The position numbers and the translations under genes were made by a program. From positions 34,523,501 through 34,587,500 of the forward strand of contig NC_088342.1 of assembly GCF_036884655.1 (NCBI RefSeq): a stretch of 64,000 bases of DNA, written 5' to 3'. Positions 1 to 13,400 of the stretch are shown in pieces. Within the stretch, counting starts at the first letter, position 1; each line of letters opens with the position of its first letter. The notes under the pieces are model-generated. The model searched no databases, was not told where the DNA came from, and saw nothing but the letters and a program-made list of their open reading frames with translations. The stretch comes from Musa acuminata AAA Group (taxonomy: Eukaryota > Streptophyta > Magnoliopsida > Zingiberales > Musaceae).

Positions 1-2389
1 ACCATCGACTCAATGCAAAAACGATGAGCGAAGCAACTTGGGTGTAACTTGGCGAAGTACCCAAGCCGCATGAAGGGAGCCATCATAGAAGTTGGAACAT
101 GAAGCAGAAGCATAGTGCTTTCCTTAGACAGAGGTCAAGGACATGAACTCTTGTGGAGGCAAGAGTAGGATCATGTTGTTCCATGGGTCATTCATTCTAT
201 CAGAGAGGACTCATCTTGCATGGTGCCAAAGACGAAGGGAGCTTCTGGGTACATGCACCTTATCTCGGAGGAGCATTTGATGGAGGAACTAAGGCAACTT
301 AATTTGCGGAGGCGAAGTTGGGTTCAAAAGGCCTTAGCACGGGGTAAGAGGACGCAGAGGTGGGTACTCTTGAAGAATATGCCACAGTGTTGCCATTCAA
401 GTTGCCATGAAGGAAGCGGTGCACAGCGGAGATTGTGCTGGTAGGGGCAGAGGCCCAGGATCCAGACAATGGTGCACAAATTACAGTGAAGTCAGTGGAC
501 TTCGGGAGCTACTAGGCGACGGACTGTCCTAGAGCGGTGCTTCACCTAGGTGTGACCCAAGAGTGGGTGGATGAAGGTCGATTGCCACACATGGAGGGTT
601 CACAATTCGAGTTTATTCCACAAGGATCAGAATGCAATTGAGATGTCACCAGGAGGCGACATGGTGCAACGGATCGTGGTGGAATAGTTCGTGGCAATGC
701 GATACACACGACATAGTCCCGGGAGGGACTAGATCATATGAAGGTATAATCGAGAGCTACTGGAAGCTCCACTTCGGTGAACAACACGACAGCAAAAAGG
801 GCTATGGATTTAATGAGTGAAGGCCATGGTACCGCAAAGGCGGGTCTCCCGTGCATGTATCGAATTTTGCATCGGATGAAAGCCTTGGTCATCAGCATAT
901 GGGGGCTGGGTTCCACCAAGGGAAAAGTTCGAATGCAACTACCAGTGAGTTCCATGGGAGGGACTTGATCATACAGAGGTATGATCGAAGCAGCTGGAGA
1001 GTTGGACTGCTCCAGAGCCCATATTCGCTTAAGGGAGCCCGGCAAGTCAGAGGACAAGGCTGAGTAAGCAAACGTTGCTACCAAGGAAGCTAAGGAGAAC
1101 AGAATCGGTGCAAACCCTATATTGCGATGGCAGAGGCCATGCATGGGAGTTGCAGTTTGTCTTTCCATCGACCAAACGGACTGCTTGGAGAACACAGAGG
1201 TGTTGAAGCAGGGGGTCGAAAGGGGCGAGGAAGTGACGACGAGTCAAGAGGGACATAGCTACCCAAAATCAAGCATCAGTTAGAATAGAGGTGGACTCAG
1301 AGGAGTGCCACGGAGACATATCTACTGATTGTAAAGAAAAGGGATGCAGATGCGAGGCGACGGATAGTAGTGTCATGGGCATGGCAGCACCATGGTACCG
1401 CAGAGGCGGGACTTCCGTGAAAGTCATTGATCCCTTGCTCTCATGGAGGGAGAGCGCTTGGTCGTGAAAGGGGCCGAGGAGGTGGAGCATATAGAGGCAA
1501 TCTCCAAGTACCGAGACAAGGCTGAAGGGCAGAGGCCGAGGAACTTCGTAAGACGCAGAGGCGACCAAACCTATGAGAGAATTACTCTAAGTTGGGGTGA
1601 AAACTTCCTGCATTCCAGAAGTTCGATGGCATTGAGAAGGTGAATCACAGTAGCTAACTCAACGCAAGGAGTGCAAACACTTCAAGTGCTTCAAAAGTGT
1701 GAGCAAAGAGCAGGCGAAGGCCAATAACCAGCTCGATGCATGGAGCACAATCTCGGGGAGGCGGGCGAAGTCAAGTAACCTTTGCCTTCTCAACTCTTAA
1801 GAGAATGGGCGAAACCGAGTACCTCAATTCTCTTATCTATCCAGAAGAGGAGCTCTGCACAAGTTCAAAGACCCTTCGAAGATAATGGAATACAATAGTT
1901 GTCAAATCCTCACCAACGGTGATCAATGCTACTGAGAGTAGATTGTCCGCTTCATTTCCCAACGAAATGCCAATCGAAAGCGGAAGTGATGCGAACCTAC
2001 TTGGATGTGACAACTAAGTGAAAGAAGAGTCAATGAGCAAATTTTGTGGAGGAAGGACCCAAAACTTCAGAAGTTTGCGAGACGATGCTCGTTAAAGCTC
2101 CAACAAGCATCCACCCAGTTCAAGCAGCATGAGGCATTTGAGAGACTGGCGCAGTAAGGATGGTCTTTTCCTTCATCTGGGGGATCCGCAGGAATCAACA
2201 AGGATCAACACAACTCAGCCAACCCTACACCAGAGTCAGAGTCATTGGTGAGTTGAAGCAGCATGGCGGATCAAAGGTTCGACTACTCAAAAACAGCAGC
2301 GGAGAGCAGCTAGGAGCCAAGAGGCGCATTGTAGCTGCAGTGTCGACAAAGGCTTCAACGAGGACGTCGAAGGAATAAGTGGGGGAGAA
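1..2389 (+). mobile_element. 3' internal region of a gypsy-like LTR retrotransposon (no pol domain visible)
   Basis: This lies directly left of a polypurine tract (GTGGGGGAGAA, about 2379-2389) and an LTR that starts TGTCACGGAC, so it reads as the 3' internal part of a plus-strand LTR element whose gag-pol would lie left of the window. The frames are short and broken, and I recognise no protease, RT, RNase H or integrase motif. A related stretch occurs inverted in intron 8 of the host gene at about 13150-14640, which supports a dispersed family. Assignment to Ty3/gypsy rests on the TGTCACGGAC terminus and GGGGGAGAA tract style and is an inference. The insertion lies within, or downstream of, intron 13 of the WASHC5-like gene. 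Confidence 0.55.
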
Positions 2390-2835
2390 TGTCACGGACA
2401 AACTTTTAAACAAGGTGTTTGATGTAATGCTTATGTATGTCCGTGTCTTTTGGCATGTTCATGCCTTGTACAGCATGTAGAGGGGCAGCCGAAGGTTTAA
2501 TAGTCCCATTTTAGTTGGGTTGGTGGCCTCTTTAGGCTTGTAAATAAAGGTTGTGTCATGTGGACACGTGTGAGAGATTTTCGGTCTGTAATGGACCATT
2601 TTACCCTTTGTTGTGCAATTGTTCAAAGCTTGTAAAGTCTGTTTGTAATTTGCATTGTCTATGAAGTGTTTTTCAGAGATGTTTGCTTGTAGATCCCGAT
2701 TGAGGCGTTCTCTCTAACCCGTTCTCTCTTTTGTTGGTCCTAAGGGACAATGGGAGGCTTCGGGGAGGCTAACCTTTGTGGACGGACACGCAAGGGTGTC
2801 GCACGACTTAGGCAAAACCAGCTAAGTTCGTGATA
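2390..2835 (+). repeat. 3' LTR of the gypsy-like element
   Basis: The LTR begins TGTCACGGAC immediately after a GGGGGAGAA purine tract and appears to end at TTCGTGATA. The ends form an inverted pair (GTCACGGA against TTCGTGAT), with the terminal CA apparently mutated to TA. The length is about 446 bp. The end is chosen from this inverted symmetry; no second LTR copy is available in the window to confirm it. Confidence 0.55.
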
Positions 2836-2837
2836 AC

Positions 2838-2951
2838 TCGTCGCTTGGTCGCCCTCCTCAGCTGCCGCCATGTCCCTCCCAATGAGCTCTGCTGCCCTCC
2901 CATGCACTTGTTCAGCCTTGAGACACACAACCCCATCCCTCCCTCTCACTT

Positions 2952-2991
<40 letters not shown>

Positions 2992-3172
2992 CCTGCTCCT
3001 CTAATCACCTTTTGCACCGACGCCCATCGCTTGGTCGCCCTCCTCCACCGCCCATGCATCCCTCTCAGCGAGCTTTGCCACCCTCCCACGTACCTATCCA
3101 GCCTCGAGATGCATAACCCTATCCTCTTCGTTGCTTTCTCCTTTCCTCTCTCTCTCCTACTCTCTTAGGATC
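2838..3172 (+). repeat. Diverged direct repeat (about 190-bp spacing) with a (CT)n tract
   Basis: Two C-rich stretches share CGCTTGGTCGCCCTCCTC and the order of following motifs (a CCCATGCA block, then a CCAGCCT/CAGCCTT-GAGA block). They start near 2839 and 3028. A (CT)n microsatellite occupies about 2953-2989 in the first copy. No coding function is supported. Confidence 0.5.
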
Positions 3173-3179
3173 GAAATGT

Positions 3180-3295
3180 TGGGGTCTACATCCTGACTCC
3201 AAGATCCAAGAAGAAGAATCGTACCGGTAGTGATCCTTTGTGGACGAACATACAAAGGTATCACACGACTCAGGCAAAACCTGTCGACCCACCAC
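3180..3295 (+). repeat. Fragment resembling the end of the TGTCACGGAC-type LTR
   Basis: Bases around 3230-3290 repeat, with changes, the 3' part of the LTR at 2760-2830: CCTTTGTGGACG, then a CACACGACT/CGCACGACT block, then AGGCAAAACC. It looks like a partial second LTR end or a local duplication. Confidence 0.4.
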
Positions 3296-3717
3296 TTGCC
3301 ATTATATATAAATCATGACAATGCTCACTTGACTATAGTAATTGGTAAGGCTAGTAAAGTTTCTTCTTCTATAATAAATGAAATACAATAATCTTATCAT
3401 TATCAAGGTCATCTATCATATTATCAGTCAAAAAGTTTCACACACTATGAGATTAGATGATTATACAATTGGAAAACCAAACATGTCACAAGTCTATGGC
3501 AAAGGATATGTTCAGAAACATTGATGCCAAAGAAGAAGCTTTGGAGTATTTAACCACTTTGCCAGCTACAGCAGATCATCAAATGTTATCCTGACTTGTA
3601 GCACAAAGAAATTCCTAATCTTTATCTGCCTTTTAACTGATAGCAGCAGCTGCATATTTACTGAATCATACACATGCAATTCCAATACATTTCTCAATAA
3701 AAAGGAACAACAATTAC
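3296..3717. other. Intron 13 sequence, nothing recognised
   Basis: AT-rich sequence just downstream of exon 13 on the minus strand. I looked for the next strumpellin exon here and found no candidate, so the remaining exons probably lie left of base 1, beyond the gypsy insertion. Confidence 0.4.
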
Positions 3718-3774
3718 CTGTGATATAATAGATGCCTTATTGACTGCCCTTCCTGACTTAAGCTGCTTATCCAA
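3718..3774 (-). CDS. WASHC5: WASHC5-like exon 13
   Basis: 57 bp, 19 codons, phase 0 at both ends. The acceptor is TATAG before TTGGAT, and the donor is ACAG followed by GTAATTG. It encodes [19 protein letters not shown], matching the strumpellin stretch just after the DKDKL motif. It is short and was placed by position, phase and weak similarity, so it is the least certain exon with exon 12. Confidence 0.7.
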
Positions 3775-6700
3775 CTATAAAACCGGCAGCAAGATAAACA
3801 ATACTTTAATTTAATAGGAAAAAGATTTAAGTAGAATTAGTCATGCAAGAAGTGGTAGAGAAAAGCCTGACATAACATATATCAAAAACAACAAAAGGAG
3901 ATTGGCTGACTCATAATTCAACTAATTATATTTCCATCAATGAAGCTCAATAATGGGAAATGATTCATGTAATCAACCCCAAATATTGTTTATGTAAATA
4001 AGTAACCATACTACATTAATATATATTTCTCAATTTGATCAGAATTAGTTTCTCAATTTTATGAAAGATGGTCATTCAAGTAAAAAGATATTGCATCTGA
4101 GTCCTTTCTATATAATCTTCAGAAGCAACTGATTTGAAGATTCTTGTGATTATCTTAAGATAATAATATATTAAAGCATGCACCTTCAGAAAACACAAAA
4201 GTCAAATGTTAAAGCATCTAATTATTGAGTCAACAGAGAAGAAGCATAAACTTAGCTTCTTTGAAAATCTTCTCATAATTGATGATGAGACAAGTGCAAA
4301 GAGAAAATTCAATATTTTATCTTTTGGAAGGGTTTGAGTTAATCAAGTTAATTTGTTCTAATAAATTTTAATTGGACATTTTCATATTTACCATTAAGAA
4401 ATTGAGGTTTGGGTAGCTGTGAGTATGAGGAATGGACAAGTTGCCTAGTGATCTGTTTAAAATACTATTTGTGGAACTTGAACTCCCTTGAAGATCTAAG
4501 TTAAAATTCAATAAGCAAAAAGATTTAAGAAAAACAATATAGCACAGTCTTACTTCTATCTCTCCCTTATTTGTTAATAATAAAAAAATCAGAAAAAAAA
4601 TAGTTTCTGCAGACTTTTGACAAAACAGCAGATATTCTGCTCTCTATGCAGGGATACACTTTTAGCATCCATGTAATGGTTGATATTACTGAGGCAACAG
4701 AACTCATTGCATAGAGCCAATGACAAAGTTTATTGACTACCGTAACCAGGCAGCCTGGTCATGATGGTTGCTTCTAGTGAAAAAAATTGAGAACTAAGAT
4801 GTTGCTGTAGCATGTCTCTTGGCTATATGAACAGAGAGCTCAACAAAGTTCTTTGTGCGTATCGATAATCCCACCAAAGACTGACCAGAAGGTAACTGTT
4901 CCTTGTTAAGTCCAATGATCATGGAAGTTAAGACCAAATCATATTCTGCTTAGAACATAAGGAAACCATCCTTTTGTAAAGTGCCAAAACGTAAGTCTCT
5001 TTCTTGATGTTAAGCCTAATGATCATGGCTTCTCGTTAAGGAAGAAGACAACTTATATGAGCCAATTTAAGAGGGATGGGCGCTTATATTTTCAAGATAC
5101 TTAGTGAGCATCATTACAATTAATTTCTCAATAACAAGTTGATCATAAGACTGCTACTGAAATTCCACAATAGCTGACATTATGGAGGAATATTTAGCAC
5201 GGTTTAGAAGGAACAGAAAAACAATTTTCAAATTAATCCATGCATACAAGTCCAGGAACAAGGTGTACCAAAGATCAGCAGCTGCTTGAAATTATTAATT
5301 ACCTTCTAATAATTAAACATGTATAGGTATTCAGGCTTCAGATCAGTCTACTTTTGCACTAGCCAAAAGTAGGAGGTTCAAAACCACAGCAAAAACTACA
5401 AAAAACATATTACCTAATGGAGAAAACCATGAGAATCAACAACACAAACTGCAAATCTTGTTGTGGTAGAACTAACAATTGACAACCATAACATACTATC
5501 CAATATGTTAATTAATAGGAAAAGTGATAAATATAATTTCGCACATAGAACCAATACCAGCATAAGATCTTCAAGCTTATCTTTGTCTATACGATTTACT
5601 GAATAAAATGACTGATTTTGTATTCCATCTTCCTTAAATATTTCAAGCAGTAAAACCTACAAACAAAACAAGTGTAAGATAAAAAAAGTATTGGTTGGTT
5701 AAACAAGAAACTCAAGACAGTATCACAAAGAAGAACTAACAGGTAGAGTATCCAAAGCTGTACATATCTGAGCTGCAAACTGTGACGAATAAAAATTTGA
5801 GACACAGGGAAGATCTGGACTGAGATTTCAAAGATAACAGAAAATCATTAATAAGTACTTAGTAACACCTAAAAATTGAAAACTTGGAAAAGGAAAAAAC
5901 ATGGAAGAGAAATAAGACATGAAATAGAATGACTATCGGTTGGTTAGAACTTAAAAGTGCTATACAACATTTCTAAACGGACATATGTGTGACATTAAGT
6001 GCAAAAGATTACTAGGGGCCTAAAAATTAAGTACAAGCAAGCAAGGTTCGTAATTTCATATCGTACCAGTGTATCAAGCTTTGCTCGGTATGGTACAGTG
6101 CAGGCATACCGCTTGGTACATGTATATGTATATAATATAAAAATATAAAAAATCAATATATAAAAATATAAAATTCAAATTAAAAAAAGGAGGCATATGC
6201 TGCCTCGAGGGCGTTGCCCCCTTTTCTTCTCCTCGTGTCAGACAAAGAGAAGAACGCGGTCTTCTCCTCATCTGATGCATTTAGTAAAGACGTCAAAGGT
6301 CGTAGACGTTAAGGCCTTCAGCAAAGAACGCGGTGAAAGCCGCAGGCATCTCCGGTAGTCGGCGAAAAACGCGGCGAAGAAGAAGCCGAGCTGCCACCTC
6401 TCCATTACCTCCTAAATCGGGATCATCGAGAGAGGGCCGCATCGAATCGAGAAGCGTTGAGGTTCTCCCGATTCTCTCTCTTCTTTTCCCTCTTCTTTGA
6501 GCACCTTCTCTCTCTTCTCCCTCGATGCTTCTTCTTCCCTCGTCATAGCCAGGCTGCAGCCAAGCTGATACCACCCAGTAGCAGGCAACGACAATTGAAA
6601 TCGACCGTTACTGACCTGTTTTCGGTGGTATCAGTCGAAATATCGATCGTTACCACCTGATACAACCTCGTATCATCCAATAAAGGGCTAGATCAATGGT

Positions 6701-7416
6701 ATAGCCTAGTAGCTGGCGATCCGCGTATTGGTCTGCTAGCAGACCGGTACATACCGCCCGGTACGAGCGGTATCATTCGGTATTGTAATCCTTGCAAGTA
6801 AAAGAGGAGCACAAAGACATAAAAGAACCACCATATCAACATTCCGAGTTAAAAGAGAGAATCGCTAGCCAGTTATTCTATAATAACATAAGCTTTGGAA
6901 TTTTTTAATTTACATGGTATAGTATAGCAGGAAATTAAACAGCAACATTCGAAGTTGTCTACATGGATCCCCTTCAATGATATTCTATATACTGAAAAGA
7001 AAGATTATTGGCGTGATTGTTTAAAGCTCCAGCAAACAAGAGACATAATCTCTTTGTACATTATTTCTAGTATTTCTACCCAAGACCCTTTTCTCCTTTA
7101 ACTTCTCCTGGTTATGGCACCTTTAGTTGCTGACTTGCTATTGCTAATTTATGCACCAAATAATCTTCATCAAAAGTGTCTAAAGCAAGTTATGTAGTTT
7201 CGAATAATGCCACTCATACCGGGCGGTACGTACCGGTCCGTTAGCCGACCGGTACACAGACCGCCTGTTACCGGATGGTATAGGTATATATATATATATT
7301 TTTTTTTTCTTTTCTTTTTTTTTAAAGGCAACGTCGCCTTTTATAAAAATATTTTATATATAAAAAATTCTTTTATATATAAATAATATATATATATAAA
7401 TGAGGCGACATCACCG

Positions 7417-7457
<41 letters not shown>

Positions 7458-10400
7458 AAGCGGTATACCGAATGGTATACCGCTCGATATACTGTATCGT
7501 ACCACACCGAGCGAATGTCGAAATGCTGGTACGGTACGATATTTCAAACCTTGGTCTAAAGAATATAAGACAATTTCACTAATACTGTAAATCAATCCGA
7601 TCCCGAACTTATCCTCAAGGCGATAAGTTCTCCGGTCTTATCTAGTACTATTACATATAAAAAAAAGCTTATGCAAACATGTGTGAATAAGTCAAGCTCA
7701 TATTCCACAAAAATATTAAATTAATATATACAATCATTTTTTTAGCCACTTGGGATTGGCAATACAGATTTTATTCACAAATTAGATCGTTCAAAGACAA
7801 TATCATCATGAAGTCCAAAGGCCACCATGTCCTTTTTTAATAATTTATTAATCAAGCATTAAGATGATAATTTTTTCTGTTCTGGAACTCTAATGTGAAA
7901 ACTGCAGCATAGATTGATTTTCTTTAGGTTTTTGGCATATATGCCCCATCAAAGAAGGTCTATTTGCATATATATACCCAAAGGGGCTTCTTGTAAAATC
8001 AAATATAAGCAACACAGCAGCAGTACTTAATTCTAAAGGGGCTTCTTGTAAAATCAAATATAAGCAACACAGCAGCAGTACTTAATTCTAAAGGGGCTTC
8101 TTGTAAAATCAAATATAAGCGGCACTGCAGCAGTACTTAATTCTAACGGGGCTTCTTGTAAAATCAAATATAAGCAGCACTGCAGCAGCACTGCAGCAGT
8201 ACTTAATTCTAAATGGGATTCTTGTAAAGTTATAGAGGAAGCCAGTGCCATAAGACTTCCATCATGAAGGAATATGAAAAGGTCAATATGCAGACAACCT
8301 ACCTACATGTGAAGTGATTTTTGAATCCATGATACTGTGCCATTGTGGAGTAACTCCAATATAAAATACTAAATATAGTAATCAAGCTACATGAGAAAAA
8401 GATGCACAATATGTACACAGAAAGAAAGAAGATGTATTAATTGTCTGCAGTAAAACCTTTCATTTTGTGCAACCCGTAATAATGGTGCATCTACCCATCT
8501 CTGAAACTTAAGAAAAAACATATGCAGAATGAGCATTAGTGAAGGATCTAGCTCAATCTTCTTGCCAAGCAGTTCACCAAACCTTGGAATATACCCCCAA
8601 GCATATATAGCATCTGTAATCTGCATAAATAAAATAAAATTTCCATGTCAAGGGATGATAGAGAAATCTTAAATATAATCATTAGGGGGAATTAAACTGG
8701 AATATTCCTGAATAAAATTTCTCAAAGATTTTCCAATTTGGCAAAGGTTGTCTCAGTACTCAAGACATACCCAAATCATCAGCACATAGCAGCTTAAGCT
8801 GCTATTTTGACAAAATTACTCAACTATTCATATCCATTTATGGGTGATCAATTACAAATATAAAATTTGAAGCCCAGTAACAGTTTGAAGTCCATCGAAA
8901 TTTTAAGTTAATCTGCTGCAAGCACAAAAAATCAATTTATCATTTAACAGGAAATTATAATCACAGCAGATAATGGAATGTGAATATGAAATTGAAAAAA
9001 ATGAAAATTGTGAAAGCCATGGAACGTGCACTTTAGTTCTTTTGATTGCTTGATAGTCTAGTTAGCTAGTACACTCGAGAGATGCCTTAACTCTGGTATT
9101 ATTATCATATAAAAAGTAAATTGTGTCATAGAGACATATCATAATACCTAACAAGAGAGTTGCAAATCAACACCAAACCCAACAATTATAAAGTTGTTAT
9201 TTATATCTGAATTATTTGGTCTATGTGCCTCACTAAAAATTTTACTAGTATTGTCTGCCTTTGAAAATAGTTTCCGTTCAGAATCCCAAGCTCAAATCAT
9301 CCCAGCCAGCATAGAGCAGTATGTTCAAAATAGGCAATACATGCATGGAGCATTTGGTTCTGAGTTATACTTTGTGGCTAAAGGTTAAAGATCAGTTACA
9401 AAGATGGCAATGCAAGGTACACACACAACCTTCATTTCTTAATCAATAATTTAAATTAATTGTACTGACAGGTAAATGCTGACCCAAACGCCAAACAGGT
9501 ATAAGGTACAACCATAGCAGAGTAATTCAAATATAGAAATATTTTTATATTTTCTAACCCATCCTGTAAGAATGTATGGTATCTGTTAGGGACTGGTCTT
9601 TAAATCCTTACATAAACTACCTAGAAATTTGGGTGAATATATTATGGTATCAGGCCAACCAGCTTTCTCAATGAGTTAATTATTATATTATCTGTGACAG
9701 TATTGCCACTTTCAGTAAATAAGGAATCTTTCAAGAGGTTGATCAGTAAGATCCATAGTTGCATCCCCTCTTTAAAAGAAATATTTCTTAGCATTCTGGT
9801 TATCACATAGCATTCCAATCTCACCATCTTGTTGGAAGAAGATTGATAGCATATGCCAATCTTTTTATTAAAAAGACGAGAAACTTTTATAAAATAATTA
9901 ATTGTGGAGTTCCTAATAATGGTTTGTCATGACATTTGTTGCTCGGTGCATTACAGCTGTCAATGGGCAGTGAGGTTACAAGAATGTCTAGTTTATCATA
10001 CAAGGAGATGGTTCATCTTGCTTTTCGTTTCTTCCACACTGCATGGTTGTTAAGAACTAAACCATAAACCCTTCTTTGTGTCAGAAAAACTTTGGCACTA
10101 TCAACCATACATCGGAGAAAAAAAAAGTTCTGATATTACTACACAAAATATTTCTGGGAGTAAGAATAATTAAGGCTAAATCTTATTGGCCAAATCTTAA
10201 ACTAAATTATAGAATAGTACCACAGAAAATGTAGAAAGAGCATCATTGTCCAAATTAAGAGTTTTAATCATATCTTGCAAGTACTTCTGCAACTCTGACA
10301 AATGCTGCTTACTTTGTACATTTTCTTCAATCTGAAATGTTAACAAAAAGAAAAAAAACAGTTACAAACCCACTCTAAGAATAAAACCATCACTAAAATA

Positions 10401-13400
10401 AAAAATTAACTGAAAATAAACTTGAGTAACTGATATCTTTCTCTGTTAATTGTATATCTATATGTGTCTCTCAGATAGTAACATAAGCAAAGATAGAAAG
10501 AAAAGGATAAGCAAAAACTGTAATATACTTGTGCATACGATAAACAACAACAAAAGTTTAGATGAGAGAATAAACAAGCTGCACAATGAAAAGCTATATG
10601 ACAATTACACTGTTAAAGAAACATTAGGTACCTCTTTTATGCACTAGCACAGGAGTTTTCACCTCAATCAAAGTTATTAGCTTCTTTTCTGGCTCAACTT
10701 CTAGGCCTCAGCAACAGTTTGCTATAAAGGTCTTTAGACTGACCCACTGACTTTAAAGAAATTGAGGCATTTTTCCTCAAGAAAAAATAAAAAGCCTAAT
10801 ACATATATATACCAAAGTAACTCAACATTCCTTTCCTTATAACAAGCAAGGGGTATGGACTGTTACCCAGGAAAAACTAGTTGGACCAGTTGGTAGATGT
10901 CTAATCACAAAAGCCTCATCTAGTAGAGAGGTTTCATAGGGATTTTCGATGAAATAGTGGAATTTTGGCCACACATCCTCAAAATCACATCCAGAAAGTT
11001 CCACTCTCAGAACCCACTCTCAATATCCCATTATCCAAATCCTTCCCTCCAAATCCAAAGCCAAGTTCCCTATGGAACTTCCCACCCTATTAATAACCCA
11101 GGTTTTTGGTTCCAAGCGGTACCCATGGAACTTCCAAAACCTAGAATTTATAAATTTTCACGCATAATTCCCATAATTGAAATCCCCCGATAAAAACAAA
11201 AAAAATTTCCTTGTTAAAAACTTGGAGAAATATCTGTTTTTGAGTTTGGATTCCTACTTGTAACTCTTTGCAAAAACCACGGAAATTTTATACCCAACAA
11301 AATAGGGCCTTAGAAATTTCTTGCTGGCTAACAACAGTAAGACAAAATTCTTCTTACATCGTAAGTAAAAGAATGTCAACAGAAAAAAGGTATTCTCTAA
11401 GCTGTGTCATGCCCTATCTGCTTAAGTAAAGGATTCAAATGTCTAAAAATTCTTGGTGAAATTCATCACAAGATTGAGCATTTTCAACCACTCTTCTAAC
11501 TTCTAGGTTCTATCACCAACCACCTCCTCTCAATTATAACCTTTTATGTTGCCCCCATGTTCTCCATCTCCCCTATTCTACCACCCAAATCTATCAACCC
11601 AACTAAACATGTTTCAATCCACTACCCATCACACACCATCCCCCTTACCATCCTTACCTCTTCCAACACCATCTTCATCATCTACCTCCCTATCAAAGTC
11701 TCAATTCCCTCCCACCCTACGAAACAAGGGTTCAGAAATGGGATACTGAAATGATAAAATACAAATACTAAAATGTATCAAGTCTTGTGATTATAATACA
11801 CAATATAACATGATGTAACAATAAAATCTATCTTCTGAAAATGTATTATTATCCATGACAAATTTCGACATTGCACTTATCATCACGAATAATCAAATAA
11901 GTAACTAGCATCCTACTTATCCATCATGAAAATTATTTTTAGAAACATAGTTATTTAGAAATATAGAGAACATAGCAAGAATTTGATAACTGAGTGAGAT
12001 CATTAGATAAATTTAACTGATCATAATTTAACAATTAATACAAATGACATAAAATAATATCATCTAGAATTTGAAGTTGAATATTTAAATAATTCTCCCA
12101 AAAGTATTTGAAAAATATCTATTAAAGTATTTGTAAATCATCCACTAACTACCTTAAATTATTAATTCCTTTCAAAAACTTTTTAACACTTTCAAGGAAG
12201 TATTCTACATGTTTGTAAAACTAAGAAATATTGTCAAGTATCATATCTAAAATATATCATATAAAGATACGACAAGCAATATGAAGTGTTCATTTTCCAT
12301 AACCTCTCACTGGGATACTCTCATCAGACTGCTTATGCCACTACTTCCACAAGTACCTGCAAGTAGCAAACCCAATCACCACCAGCCATCTAGTCTTCTT
12401 TATTGACCTATGTAACAACATATACAACACCAAATATTACAAACATGGGAGTAATACCATGCCTAGAGATCCCCATTAAGGCGTTACAATGGTGTAAGGC
12501 CTCAGACAACAAGCAGATACCCTATTCCTAGGCATATTGATTGACACATAATATATCAGCATGAACGTCGCACAGGAACATGTAATGCTGCAATTTTGTG
12601 CTACGCTACTTGTCACTTCTATTTTTGTGCTCCTCAACATAGCTAATTTCACTAATTTAAGGACCTTTCATTGCTTAAATTTGTCATCAGCATCAACATT
12701 CAAGGATGGAAGAAGACTAATTTGGCCAGCAATGTTGGCATCATCGCCAGCAATGTCAATGAGCAATGCAGCCCTAGGAGCTGGTTGGCCTTAGGGATTG
12801 CTTCAGTGGCTTATAGGGCTCATACTTCCCAAGTCAGCTGCTTATGCCCTTCATGGGATTGTGTTACCTCATAGAGGAGAATTTTACTGGCTTGGGAGAT
12901 GAATTTAACAGTCAAGGTTGCTGATTCCTATTTACCTTAGGATTCGAGTAAGGTGTGATCTTCAACTTCCTCTCTTAGTCTAGCAGGGTTTCCAAATATG
13001 GAACAGCCCTAAACTAAAACCAGAGAAAACCAAAACTCTTGTAATTACCACAGAAAGACAGGTTGAATCACCATCTAACGATAGATATTACCCCTTCTTG
13101 ACCAAATTAGTGGTCATAAAGTGTCCATCCGCAAAGATACAACCTCTTCATAACCTCGTAGGGTCCTGTAAGGATGTGCAAAAGAGAGAACAATTAGTGG
13201 AAGCATTAACTCAGCATCCCACAAACAAATATCTCAGCAAACACTTGATGCGAACCTGCTTTTTCCTCACACTTCTAAAGCACTCGAGTATTGCAACCCC
13301 TTGTGCTAAGTTAGCTATCGTGATTCACCTTCTCTGATCTTATCACCATCAAACTTCCGAAACACAGGAAGCATTGCTCAAAAAGAGAAAAATTTTGACT

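Noticed and set aside
3296..3717. A further strumpellin exon left of exon 13
   Set aside because: No segment with acceptor, donor and family-like coding was found; the rest of the gene is taken to lie outside the window.
7980..8231. CRISPR-like array
   Set aside because: The units are contiguous tandem copies without distinct spacers, in a plant intron.
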